Origin: Tubiluchus corallicola
Lineage: Eukaryota; Priapulida; Priapulimorpha; Priapulimorphida; Tubiluchidae
Direction: 5' to 3'
DNA length: 34,386 bases
NCBI GenBank assembly: GCA_030141605.1
Contig: JAQGDQ010001568.1
Location: forward strand, 1-34,386
Made by a program: the position numbers and the translations under genes. Numbering within the stretch: the stretch's first letter is position 1; each line of letters opens with the position of its first letter. The notes beneath the pieces were generated by a model. It was not told the DNA's origin and did not search any database. It worked only from the letters and a program-made list of their open reading frames with translations. Of the stretch, positions 1 to 10,656 are shown piece by piece.

Positions 1-83
1 TTGCTTCTTTGCACATAAATCGTACAAATTTAGCTGGCTCTACCTAACGCTAATGTCTAGTGAAAGTTCTACATGTTAATGAC

Positions 84-440
84 TTATCAAATGACTAATG
101 TTGGAAATCTTATCAAGTGCAGTTTGTTATCCAAGTCCCAAATAAACTTCAGAAAATCTCGACTAGGAGGCGACATACAAATCATCCGGAAGGCTTTCTC
201 GATGTAAGCAACTAGACCAATTCGTTGGCTGTGGAAATGTACCAAGATAGCCAAGAGGTCGCTGACCAAGTTCAATAGCAGGCTTTGCTGAACCATTATT
301 TTGGATATAAGCACGTGGTACTTTTCCTTGTGTTTGTTTTTTTGCAAAATTAGGCGGTTGATCGACAGGTGAGCTAGGACAGGACACAGGTCGTTTGCTT
401 CATTTTGGAGTCGGATTGGAAAGAAGTCATTCTTGTTCAA
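84..440 (-). pseudogene. BEL/Pao-type LTR retrotransposon reverse transcriptase fragment, broken
   Basis: The minus-strand frame from 440 to 87 gives 117 residues. Its second half matches the BEL/Pao reverse transcriptase palm around motif A: VAYIEKAF at residues 77-84, then RDFLKFIWDL at 94-103, then a hydrophobic RFPTLVI. In this family motif A normally reads with an aspartate where this copy has Tyr79, so a catalytic metal ligand is lost. An overlapping minus frame at 163-387 also looks partly family-like (SAKPAIELG), suggesting an old frameshift. No protease, RNase H, integrase or LTR is visible next to it, although the element runs off the left edge of the window. The family call is inferred from motif order only. 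Confidence 0.6.
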
Positions 441-1587
441 TACGTTGTGTCGTTTTATAACAAGTTAGTAAGATGCGACAAAGGTGTAAGTTTGATTTCT
501 TCATATTTCATCATATTATTATACATTTTCATTATAGCAATTAATTTTTTTTTGGACATTAGATTAGTGCTTCAGATAAAATGCAGTTGAGTCGCACATA
601 ATATGTAAGTCAGTCAGTCAATTATGTCATTATTTGATAGTAATTTTAGATTGAGATGAGAACTGTCCATTTTGGACGATAAAAAATCAGAAATTACATC
701 TAAAAGACTGTCGGACTTGCATTTAGTGTATTCCGCGCACAGCCATTGAAAACAACTCGTATCTTTGCTCCTTGGATGAGCCTAAAGTAGTCTCGTATCC
801 ATTAATATGCCAGACAATCATACTTTTTCCAGTCAAGATGGATATTCATAGATTCCAACTGCCACCAAGACTCCCAGGACTCACAGTTATTGGCGTCTGT
901 ATTCCAGAGTTCTTAGTGTGTGCAAGAGGACTGTTGAGACAGGAAGTTAGGAACACAACCACTCAAGGTGCAGCCAAAGATGGTAGGAGTCAGCATAAGA
1001 TCGAAGTGGAAAGAAGTGAATTAGGAGAAAAGATGTGAGGATGGGCCTCGTTTCCAAACAATGCACCAATGTGTAACTGTGGCTGGCTGTAATTATTAGC
1101 ATGATCCAAATCTTGTGGTAATATAGTTAAACAAGACAAATGAACACCCTAAAGTTGTGAGCATATAAATGAAACAATCTACAAATTTACGAAATAATTC
1201 TGATCGCAATACATGCTGCAATACAATACAATTTTAAATCCACAGTTTTGTCTGCTAATGGAGGAAGTATTCCTCCCACCAAAAGTTTGCACTTGAAACA
1301 ACTTTTGTCGAGTGGCACGTTTGCAATAAATTTGTCGACCGAGAGCATCCCCCAACAAGAAGTAGACGAATAGAACGATCGGTTCCATCCATGTGGACAA
1401 CACCTGTATTTGTCCGGACTCTTTCCTTTATGCGTTGTTTATTTAACTGAGTGATCAGTTAATTGTACTTTCATATTATGATATTATTTCATCATTATTG
1501 TATGTTTGCATACATCATGTGATTATTTTTCTTATATGCAATAAAGCAGCGAATCACGTAGATCATGTATTTCATTGTCTCTTTTTA
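441..1587. other. Intergenic, nothing recognised
   Basis: AT-rich DNA with a slightly more GC-balanced patch at about 770-1060. Open frames at 405-590 (+), 772-1038 (+) and 1179-1403 (-) show no family motif, signal peptide or splice context that I recognise, and are treated as chance ORFs. Confidence 0.5.
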
Positions 1588-1690
1588 CAGTTTGCAGTTT
1601 TTTCCGATGCAAAGTAATCAACAAGTTTATAGGTTCGCTATTTCACATCAAGACTGAGTCAGTTTCGATATGTTAAATTCAGTGAATGAT
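1588..1690 (+). repeat. Dispersed repeat, copy 1 (partner at 23268-23356)
   Basis: This segment shares a run of matching blocks with 23268-23356 in the same orientation. The blocks include CAGTTT.CAGTTTTTTCGATGC, CACATCAAGACTGAGTCAG and TGTTAAATTCAGTGAAT, with one indel of about a dozen bases between the first and second blocks. It has no coding potential. It could be a SINE or a MITE fragment; there are too few copies here to define its ends. Confidence 0.65.
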
Positions 1691-3733
1691 ATACATTTTC
1701 GAGATATACATTCTCGATTACCTATTCCTTCCTAACAAAATAAAAAAAAAAATCTGCCACAATTTTTTCGTAACACCTGGGCTGTCATGTTAACCGTGAA
1801 TGAGTTCAATTCTGTCCCTGGGTATTTAATTTACAGTAAGCTCACTAGTTTATTCCGGGTATTAAAATACTTGCAAACCTACCTAGAGGTACTCAGGCTG
1901 TCATTTAAACGTCGAATCATTTATATCTACCTAACTCGGGCTTCAATCTGAAGTTGAAAATTTTATCGGTACATCCGCATAGGTGACCATTCGACGCTTG
2001 CGATCTCTGTAAGCAATGTCATAAGAACCGTCTGGTTGGATTATTTTTTTTCATTTTTAAATAGTTAGCTGCTAACTTGGGTGCGTTATATATGTGATAA
2101 TTTAACATTTACAGACTGATTACTTGGTTAATGATCTATACTTTCATTATGTGCTTTGCCTAATGCGATTAATTTAATCTAAAATCCGCTTTGTTAAAAA
2201 CTGATAACGTAGACGCGCCAAAGTATGTAAATGATAAGAGTAACCCACATTTTAATCGGCCATTTTAGTCAAATTTTTGTGCTTCTCTAACCTGCAAGTC
2301 ATAGGTTAATCTAATTTGCATCTTTTGTTAGGAGCAAATCGTTTTCATATGTGACTCACAGACGTAAGCTTTCTACATTTTCCCTATTAAAAAGTAATTA
2401 GTCCATATGTTTTGACTTGTGTGAAGAAATTTCGACACGGACATTTCGACGCAAGAACAATTGGATAATTGATATAGTTAATTTGGATGCTTATTGCTTA
2501 TTTGAGATAGAATATAGAATATTTGAGCACTAGATATTTTGACAGTATAATTATACATGTAGGTAATTTGAATTCATAAAAAGTAAGCATAGCATTTGGA
2601 TTTTTGATTCAATGTGACATAGATATATATTAAGAAACCAATACCTATACTTCTTAGACCCTTTAAGTTCAATTTTATTCTTTCATTGCTGAATTTGAAA
2701 TTATTGCAAATACTTTGAGAAAAAAATTTAGCCTGAAAGGAAACATAGCGACGTATAACAACGAATATTCTAAATAAAATATTTTTTCCAAAGCAAAACA
2801 AAGCCATATATTGTCGAAGGAAAATAACAGTGAATCTGAGTATGTTGAATTTTTAAACGATAAACACCGAACACGTAGGTTCTTGATAAAGCGATTTCAC
2901 ATGTGGTGTTGAAAGTTGAAGGTTATAACAAACGATAAAAATATTAAAGTAAGAGTTAATATGCAGTCCTGTTGAATCAAGCCATTCGAAAGTCCCACAT
3001 TAAAACGCGGATTGATTCACACTAAATACCCCAACGCCACATCCTGAATGTATCTGCTGCACTGTACGTATAAATTGCACAATTTAATTTGCAAGAAAGG
3101 ACATTTCGTTTTGTTATAGTTAATTGTATGATCTGTAAGAATGAGGTTCAGTTGGAATTCCTCTAGACTGCGCTTGGTCTTTAGACCTCGATAAGATAAT
3201 TGATTTGATAAGACGGTTGATAATTATTGTTACACTGCATAAGAAAATGCTGCTATTTTTGGCTTCTTTAGAAAATGAACCGCTTTAGCAGCAAGGTAGG
3301 TCTCACAAAAACGTTTTTAACATCATGTATTAACAAATTGTGGTTGATTTTGCAATTTGCTGTGGACTGTCACACTATTATTGTTATTAGCCGTACTTCA
3401 GCATATAAGATGCTGTACATAAGAAGCGAATCCTGTCAAAAATAGTGTATAACAATTTTTTTATAAATTGCGCAATGCATTTACCTTTTCTGTATAAGTT
3501 AATTTATGTTTGTGTGCTTACACGCTTTAATTTTCTTAACTTTGAATTACTGCAAAACTAATCAAGACGTTGTTATAAAACGAGCTTTTGGCCAGATAAG
3601 TTTATTCCGGAAAAATATCTTACCTTGTCAAATGAAAAGGCAATTAAACGTATTGTTCATTCGTTAACGACAATTATGATGATTACGTAACAATTGCAGT
3701 TAACGAATACAATGTTGATGGTGATGATTTTTG
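1691..3733. other. Intergenic or intronic AT-rich DNA, nothing recognised
   Basis: I found no exon of the upstream half of the chondroitin synthase-like gene here, and specifically no GT31 DDD or THEDVE-like motif on the plus strand. The open frame at 2574-2807 (-) has no recognisable features. If the exon at 4760 belongs to an intact gene, its preceding exon must lie upstream of this window. Confidence 0.5.
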
Positions 3734-3770
3734 TATAGATTTTACACGTCAAATGTAGACACAGTTCAGT

Positions 3771-4165
3771 TCAAATGTGACTTAGGTAAGTCAAATATAG
3801 ACATAGGAATTTCGAATGTGTTTTGGTAACTCAAATGTGACTTAGGTAAGTCAAATGTAGACATAGGAATTTCGAATGAGTTTTGGTAACTCAAATGTGA
3901 CTTAGGTAAGTCAAATGTCGACATAGGAATTTTGAATGAGTTTTGGTAACTCAAATGTGACTTAGGTAAGTCAAATGTAGACATAGGAATTTCGAATGTG
4001 TTTTGGTAACTCAAATGTGACTTAGGTAAGTCAAATGTAGACATAGGAATTTCGAATGAGTTTTGGTAACTCAAATGTGACTTAAGTAAGTCAAATGTAC
4101 ACATAGGACTTTCGAATGTGTTTTCGTAACTCAAATGTGACTTAGGTGAGTCAAATGTAGATGCA
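3771..4165. repeat. 60-bp tandem array, about 6.6 copies, built from three 20-bp monomers
   Basis: Successive units starting at 3771, 3831, 3891, 3951, 4011, 4071 and a partial at 4131 differ by only a few substitutions and have no indels. Each unit splits into three related 20-mers, such as TCAAATGTGACTTAGGTAAG, a second reading TCAAATGTAGACATAGGAAT, and a third ending TTTTGGTAAC. The shared core is TCRAATGT followed by GGTAA or GGAAT. Because 60 is divisible by three, the minus strand stays open for 122 codons with a 20-residue period; this is expected from the array and not a sign of a protein. Confidence 0.9.
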
Positions 4166-4530
4166 TTACTTTGAATAAATAGGTAATTAACTCATTTAAG
4201 TGCAAATTACAAAAAGATAAACCAAAGATAGTCATCACCTCTTTCATAACTTTGAAAAATGTGTTGTTTATCCCTTCCCAATGAACAGAATCTCTAATTA
4301 GTTTTTTTAAGTAATGCATTAGCACTGCATTAATAAATTAGTTTCTCCCAAGAAACATTGCTCATTTTAAGAATATATTGTTTTCTCTAACAGTTCCAAT
4401 GGTATGTAAAGTTTACAGAATATTAGTGAACTATTAGTAGACCTATAAAGTTATTATTTTCATAGCAATTATTAAATTAAGATTAAAGGAGATTAAATTT
4501 AACATCCTTAAACTTTACCACCTATCCACA

Positions 4531-4725
4531 TTTGAGATACTAATGTCACATTTGACTTGACATGTGTCTACATTTGACTGACCAAAAATGCTCAAGATTT
4601 CTTGAAAACCATTGTTAACACATTTGAACTACCTAAGTCTACATTTGAGTTACCAAGACACATTTGAATTACCTAAATCTACATTTGGGTTAACGCAGGT
4701 CTACATTTGACATGTAAAACCTATA
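4531..4725. repeat. Inverted, degenerate counterpart of the 20-bp motif array
   Basis: The motif TCTACATTTGA or CACATTTGA followed by RTTACC or CTTGAC occurs repeatedly here, each the reverse complement of the array monomers at 3771-4165. Spacing is near 20 bp at the outer (right) end and irregular inside. The homogenised 60-bp higher-order unit of the left arm is absent, so expansion took place only on the left. Confidence 0.8.
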
Positions 4726-4759
4726 GAGTTTTCGCTAACTATTAATTTTTTGTTCTCAG

Positions 4760-5377
4760 ATGGAAAAAATCTTCCGCCATAAATATGCAACAGATCAGCA
4801 TGATGGTGATGTAACGAAGAATATTGTAGACAATCTACGTCTTAGTGAAGTTCTGCAGGCAGCGACAATACACCCAATAAAGACTGCTGAATATATGCAT
4901 TACATAAAAATGATTGTCAAGAGTTTTAAAAAAGTGCAACTTCGTTATGAATCTGTTAATTTGCAAGCCGATATATTCATAATGGACAAGATAATTAACA
5001 GGAATAACCTGCAAACACTTGTCTTCGGCAATTACACAAAAGTGTTTCTTGAGGATCTGACGACCTGGAATCTTGCGGAAGGTGACAAAAACGCTTCTGA
5101 TTTATATACTAACCGATTCGACGAAAATTTTTGCTTGACGTTATTTGTGAAAAAAATTGCAAGACAACTAATATGGATTAATAAACAGTTCAGCGAAAGG
5201 AGAATGCAAACACCATTTCACAGGGCTCACCACGTATATTTTCAGTACAATACAGCATACGGGGCTCGTTACATTGTTAATTTGTTACATGGAACGGAAA
5301 ATATAAGACAATCTATTATGCGTATACATTTACATCAACGATTTCTACCTTTAACAATTGTGCAAGCCATGTATTGA
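4760..5377 (+). CDS. Chondroitin sulfate synthase-like exon (end of GT31 domain plus linker), partial
   Basis: The exon opens directly after TTGTTCTCAG (acceptor AG at 4758-4759), with CTAAC at 4736-4740 as a possible branch point. The 205 residues resemble the middle of animal CHSY/CHPF proteins, which polymerise chondroitin in the Golgi by alternate GlcA and GalNAc transfer. They start MEKIF, followed by LQAATIHPIKTAEYMH (residues 32-47), where the family has a QAITLHPNK-type segment, then a helical linker and YGARYIVNLL (168-177), matching the family's YGAEYILDLL segment. The metal-binding motif of the GT31 domain would lie in earlier exons, which are not in the window. The frame stops at 5375-5377, before the second, GalNAc-transferase domain; no such domain is visible downstream. 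It is therefore a single-domain or truncated paralogue, or it splices onward from GTATTG near 5371. The protein match is moderate and made from memory of the family. Confidence 0.75.
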   Translation: MEKIFRHKYATDQHDGDVTKNIVDNLRLSEVLQAATIHPIKTAEYMHYIKMIVKSFKKVQLRYESVNLQADIFIMDKIINRNNLQTLVFGNYTKVFLEDLTTWNLAEGDKNASDLYTNRFDENFCLTLFVKKIARQLIWINKQFSERRMQTPFHRAHHVYFQYNTAYGARYIVNLLHGTENIRQSIMRIHLHQRFLPLTIVQAMY

Positions 5378-5473
5378 AAAGTAATTACGGCAATTTTTTA
5401 ACCAGAAACTGTACCATTCAAGCAGGCATATTATGACATTATATTTGTGACAAGGATAGTGACATGAGTGTGA

Positions 5474-5479
5474 AATAAA
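5474..5479 (+). promoter_or_regulatory. Candidate polyadenylation signal AATAAA for the CHSY-like exon
   Basis: AATAAA lies 97 bp after the stop codon at 5375-5377. This suits a terminal exon ending there. The hexamer is common in AT-rich DNA, so the support is weak. Confidence 0.35.
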
Positions 5480-8400
5480 CACGCACCTTTGCTGATTTAG
5501 GCTGTAACGCAATTATTGTACACATTACTAATTACTGTTACTTGGTTTAATTTGAAAGGATTTTATTATTACCTTGCAGTATTAACTATACGTGACAGCA
5601 CCATGCTATGGGTAATTATAATAAATGCAGTGTCCATGGTGCTTTTTTTTCTTTCAAATGTAACATTCATTATAAATGGTTTTTAAATTAACAAAAACTA
5701 TTATTTAATTTCTAGAAAATAATGTAAAAACAATATTGTAATTGCTTTAAAAGTACAATAATTTTAACATAAATATCAAGTCAAGATTAATATTTAAATA
5801 GCAAGTAATTTTTGTATTGAACACTGCAGTTCTTTACTTGTCTGAATTTACCAGCACAGCTTCTGTGAAAAATATCAGTTAACCTTCAAATATTCGTGTT
5901 GCTATTGGTTCTTTTGTTTATGCATTATGGCACAAGTAAACTTGTATGTTGTGGTAACCAGTTCAGGGATGTGATTACTTTAAGGATATTGTATCTCAAT
6001 TTATGTTAGGATGTACTGTCAGGTGCTGCCAACTTTCCTGCCTTTGAGTTTCACTTTCACATTGAAAACATAATTGTTCTGACGGGTATGATTTGCCTTG
6101 TGTAATTAGATAGATCAAATTATTAGATAATCAATGAACATAACTTTGGAAATCATCAAGTGAAACATTTTTTCAATTTAATTCAAAAGTTTGTTTTTGA
6201 ACGAATACAGTGCTTTTAAATTATACAACTTGTGTGTAGAGAGATAAGTAGTGAAAGACCAGGGCATCATCAATTCAGACATCACTACATAACTCAAGAA
6301 TATTGTAAAGGACTACAGAAGGACTAAAGACCGACTAAAGGAAAATATATAGTTAGGTCTTAATTGCAGTAAATGCACAAAAGCAAGGCAGTAATGGAGT
6401 TAACTTATGGATGCTGCTGATCAACAAAACTGCACTTAAGTTTACGTGTAACAAATGAAGGTTAAAAATGAAAAACTCTTCTTGTTTCATTCCTCTGAAT
6501 GGCTTCTACACTTCTTTGCCGTAACCATGAAATCTCTACACTGGTTTGTTCATTTTATTGCCTATTTGCTATTTTATTTACTATTTGACCATTTGTTTTC
6601 CAATTCAAGAATCATTTGACTGTCTAATTATTCTATTTGATTCAGATCTTGAATATATCTGTTAATATATATTTTTTCAAATTTTTTTCTTTCCACAAGA
6701 GTTTTCAATCAAAATGACAGGGTGCTACAAATACAATTTGGAAAATATTCATCTTGCCTAGTCTTAGGGGTTAATGTTTTGCTAGCTACTTTATGATCGA
6801 TAATTGCTGCTATTGGGTTTACACAAAATGATTTCTTTACTAGCATCTCAACAAATGGTCAGTACTGACCCTATTCTCTTGTCCACTAATTGGTATGCAC
6901 ACTGTTAGCAAGCGGCATCTCTTTGAATTTTGCACCTGCCAGTTTCACTAATCTGCGACATCTCTGCTTGTCGAATTCAAACTCTCGAACTCATTAAATT
7001 CAAGCTACAAGCTGGCTGAGTCCCCTATAATCAAATTATACGAATTTCCTTATCAAACTCAGGGAGGAGTAATTTTGTCATCATAATCTAATTCATCCGA
7101 TAATCCCAATTAATATTAACTGAAATTCATATTTTAAATTTTATTCATGATGTTGGTGTCAAGCAATTCAATCAAAAATTTTATCATTATTTGTTTTCTT
7201 TTTACAAATTTACAAATATGCAAATGCAAAACTGTTTAAAAAGGAAGCCAGCCTTAGTCATGTGACTTACGCTTTTAGTAGTACACGCCACCTATCAATC
7301 AAACTTGTTTCTATACGTAGTCACACTTTCTGTTGCCGCTATACTGTTTATTCCATTTTGTGATACTTTCGTTGTTTTTGTCTATTAACTAGTTGCATTT
7401 TCAAGCCAAGTCACCAGTAAATGTAAGTCACATCTACCTTTATAATTAGTTAAACGTTTAAATCGGTTAAAATTGCTTCATAGAGTCATAAAGTAATAAT
7501 TTGTTTCAGTCTTCTTAAAACTTCTTATAACTTTTTGTCTAAATGGTAATAAGCTTTTGCACATTCCAAAGCACCTTTTGTAATCCTGTATTTTAATAAA
7601 TTGCAGGTCTATCGCACAGTTCAACATTGATTTTTGCCGTTTCTTTGCCTGGACTGGGCGCATCCACACATAACAATAGTTACCAATCATATAATCTACC
7701 TCTATCACAGTGCAGATTAGGTCAGATTACTAAACTATATGCCTCTTCTGGTGAATTAATCTGACCGGCTGTGGTTGAAACGAGCAACGGAAGATCAAAA
7801 GCAGAAACCCTAACTATGCAAGAAAATTACAAATTTCGTCATCATTGACGGCAGCAGTTCCATAGGGCGCAAAATTATGGTGGGCGCCAAATTCTTTATG
7901 TAATTCTTCATTTTTTTAAGTTTAGCATAATTAACAAGAAAATGTATGCGTAATTACTTAAGTGCACAACACTCTATTTAAATGAAACGAACTGCTTGCA
8001 TTATTTTCCTGTCATATTGTACGATCCATAAAAGCTAGTAAGTGTCATCCAAGTGCAAAACATTCAACTTTTGCATTGTCTTATTTCCTAAGATTACGTC
8101 AATTCATGCAGACACCATAGTCATGTTTCTCTGCTTTTTGTCCCCAGTTTCTATTGTACGGTGTGCATATACTGTATGGAGCTGCACATATAAGAAAGTG
8201 CTTCTAATAACGATTTTTCCATTACTAAAAAGTTCTTACCCACACCGTTATCTAATAATGACTGATAAACTTATAAGAATCAAAGTTTTCAAAAGTGAAG
8301 TGCAGGAAATGAATAGCAAAAAGGTTCCTAATGTAGTCTTTTAATATGAGCAACTATAAAAAATATTTTTAATTTAAAGTTAAATTTGTTTGTCTTTGGA

Positions 8401-8658
8401 GGCTGTGGAGCGGACCGACAGAAAAGGGGTTGATCACTGGAAAGAAAGCTTTAAATTACTTCTGGCTCGGGCGTCGAACTACATAGAGTCGACACTGAAA
8501 ACACTGAGAGTTGACCCAAATGGCTTAAAATTAAATCGCTATACGACGCCATGCATACTGCCAGAACATTAAATCTTTTAGGTCGAAGTGTATCACTTGC
8601 AATTTCACTCAGTATCGTAATTATATGTTCTGCAACTAAGAGTTGAAAGGCTGCAAGA
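5480..8658. other. Intergenic AT-rich DNA, nothing recognised
   Basis: The open frames at 7478-7708 (-), 8042-8344 (+) and 8390-8572 (+) match no family I know. The last of these (8390-8572) is more GC-balanced and sits just upstream of the GT49 start codon, so it may be 5' untranslated sequence of that gene. I looked for a continuation of the CHSY-like gene (GalNAc-transferase domain) and found none. Confidence 0.4.
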
Positions 8659-9672
8659 ATGTATCGTTTCTTTTGCACGAAGTTAAAGCATGTGCAAAAA
8701 ACATTTATCAGGATTGTGTTGCTCATATTATTAATCAAAATATGCCTGCTAATAATGTGTGAGACAGAAGAAGTTTGTTCACCCAAATATGTAAGCAAAA
8801 TGTTCGTGAAAGAACAGAGCGCTGTTAGAAAAGAACTGACGCGAGATTTTGAAACACAGCTTGATGGTAAGCAAGAAATGAGATCGGACAAGTTGAAAGT
8901 TATAAGTGGCAACAAAAAAAAGTTGTCAACGAATCAAAGAAAAGTATCGTCTCTGTCACAGTACGTTAGCAATGTTGTGTTTGATGAAGCAAGTGTGCTC
9001 AAAACGACGTTTTTTGATAATTTTGCAAGGAAAGAATATCGCTATTACAAAGTCATCAGTTATTTTCGGGGAACAAAAATGTTTTCCCCTGACCTTACTG
9101 TGACCATTGCTACACACTGTTCATGGCAATACATCCACCATCTACTAGACTTAGTGCACAGACACAATGGCCCTATATCAGCATCATTGTACGTACCTGG
9201 GAACAGCTATGATTTTGTTATGGAAATTGTCTCGAATATGAGAAAGTGTTATCAGGAATTTGCAGAAAAGGTGACAATTTCACTGTTTTTTCCAGAAGAC
9301 GGGTATCCAACAACTGACAGAAATGTACACAAAGCTAATAGTACAATCCGCTGTGAACAGTTGTCACAAAAACCTACAAAAGGGCCTGACTTGTCTCGTT
9401 ATGGGGCGTACCCTATTAATCTGGGAAGAAACACAGCACGTTTGGCAGTTTATACAAAATACATGTTACTACTGGATGTTGAGCTAAAACCCAGCCTTAA
9501 TCTAACTGAAAGCTTTTCTCAAATGATGATGCTCAACAAGTATCATATTGAAAAAACAAAGGCCTTGTATGTATTACCAACTTTTGAAGTACATGCGAGT
9601 CGACCAGTTCCTAATAACAAACACGAACTATTAAGATTATTGGAACAAAATGAGGCTTTCCCATTTCAACAG
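8659..9672 (+). CDS. GT49 glucuronyltransferase (B4GAT1/LARGE C-terminal domain family), exon 1
   Basis: This exon encodes residues 1-338 of a type II Golgi membrane protein. It has a short basic cytoplasmic tail, a membrane anchor at about residues 16-33 (IRIVLLILLIKICLLIM), a lysine-rich stem to about 145, then the GT49 fold: LTVTIATHCSWQYIHHLLDL (146-165), SASLYVPG (174-181), a YPTT segment, and YPINLGRNTAR (251-261), a strong family signature. The next strand, YMLLLDVELKPS, holds the metal-binding motif as DVE (273-275) where relatives usually have DxD. B4GAT1 adds GlcA to xylose to prime matriglycan on dystroglycan, and LARGE extends it; which acceptor this paralogue uses cannot be read here. 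The exon ends CAACAG|GTATGC, phase 0. ATG 8659 is chosen because it precedes the anchor. The long minus-strand frame at 8451-8915 is a shadow of this exon. Confidence 0.92.
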
Positions 9673-10296
9673 GTATGCCGTAATGTTCAACGATAATTTT
9701 GCTATAGGGTTCTCATTTACATACTCCGAGAGCATCAACTTCCCTTAATAATTATAGATATAACTGACAATATCCCAACTCTTTACACGAATTATAAACA
9801 TTTCACTGGCAATCGGTGTTGCTATATCTAACCTAAAAGGTCGATTGTTTTTCCGCTTATAAACTCAAAAGAAGCTATAGTCTTCAACAGTTATATGTGA
9901 CAGGCGTATTTCGCTTTATAGTATAATAAAGTACTATCTTACTTAGGCAAATTGAATGTAATAAAGAATGAACAATTTGGTTTTCATCAAAATAGATCTA
10001 GTGAGTTTACAGATATACCGCACAATGTAAAAAAGTATATTTTGTGGCGTCGCTTTTTTTTGGCACTGTAACTCATGAGGTGTTACAGCAAAGTTACATC
10101 ATTTTGGTCTTAGAGAGATTTCAAATGCACTGATGTCTACCTCCCATCTCTACTAACTATTTCAAGTAGTCAGATCCAGTGAAGCTGTAATTACTCATGG
10201 CATACTCATAGTTTCAGTGTTAGGACTGTTTTTTCTTACATATCTTCAAAATATCAAGCACTACTTTGACACAAGTTTATATTCACGTTTCCCATA

Positions 10297-10432
10297 ATAG
10301 TAATAATAAAAATAATAATAATAATAATTATTATTATTATTACTATTATTATTATCATTATTATTTTTATTATTATTATTGTTATTTATTATTATTATTA
10401 TTATTAGTAGTAGTAGTAGTAGTAGTAGTAGC

Positions 10433-10479
<47 letters not shown>

Positions 10480-10498
10480 CAGTAGTAGTAGTAGCAGC

Positions 10499-10568
<70 letters not shown>

Positions 10569-10588
10569 GTAGTAGTAGTAGTAGTATA
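10297..10588. repeat. Compound trinucleotide microsatellite AAT, then ATT, then TAG
   Basis: About 290 bp. It starts as AAT repeats, flips to ATT at about 10328 (making a local palindrome), and switches to TAG repeats at about 10406, which continue almost unbroken to 10588 with scattered CAG and TAT variants. Frames of poly-Leu, poly-Val or poly-Ser on either strand result from the repeat and do not represent genes. Confidence 0.95.
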
Positions 10589-10656
10589 TAAGTTAGACCA
10601 GTCGGGAATTTCAATTGATTTCCACTTAGTTTAAAACAAACTAACTGTCACTTAAT

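Larger units (their letters stand above)
3734..4725. mobile_element. Foldback/MITE-like element with terminal inverted repeats
   Basis: The left end (3734-3760) and the reverse complement of the right end (4699-4725) match at 25 of 27 positions; both begin TATAG and end AAATGTAGAC. The outermost TATA on each side is compatible with a TA target duplication flanking TAGRTTTTACA termini, but TATA is palindromic, so the exact boundary is ambiguous. Inside the left end lies a tandem array (3771 to about 4165). The right arm (about 4531-4725) carries the same 20-bp motif family in inverted orientation, and the middle (4166-4530) is plain AT-rich DNA. No transposase frame is present. The two frames on the minus strand at 3766-4325 follow from the repeat period and are not evidence of coding. 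Confidence 0.75.

Noticed and set aside
772-1038. 88-residue plus-strand ORF in a GC-balanced patch
   Set aside because: No family motif, signal peptide or splice signals that fit; in-frame stop just upstream.
3766-4134. 122-residue minus-strand ORF with 20-residue periodic repeats
   Set aside because: The period is three times the 20-bp monomer and indel-free, so an open frame is expected; no start context, signal or family match.
5560-5690. Downstream exon of the CHSY-like gene after ACCTTGCAG at about 5579
   Set aside because: The only open phase gives a short hydrophobic stretch with no similarity to the GalNAc-transferase domain.
8451-8915. 154-residue minus-strand ORF
   Set aside because: Antisense shadow of GT49 exon 1 and its 5' flank.
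10261-10634. Poly-Leu, poly-Val and poly-Ser reading frames
   Set aside because: They are translations of the TAG/ATT microsatellite.
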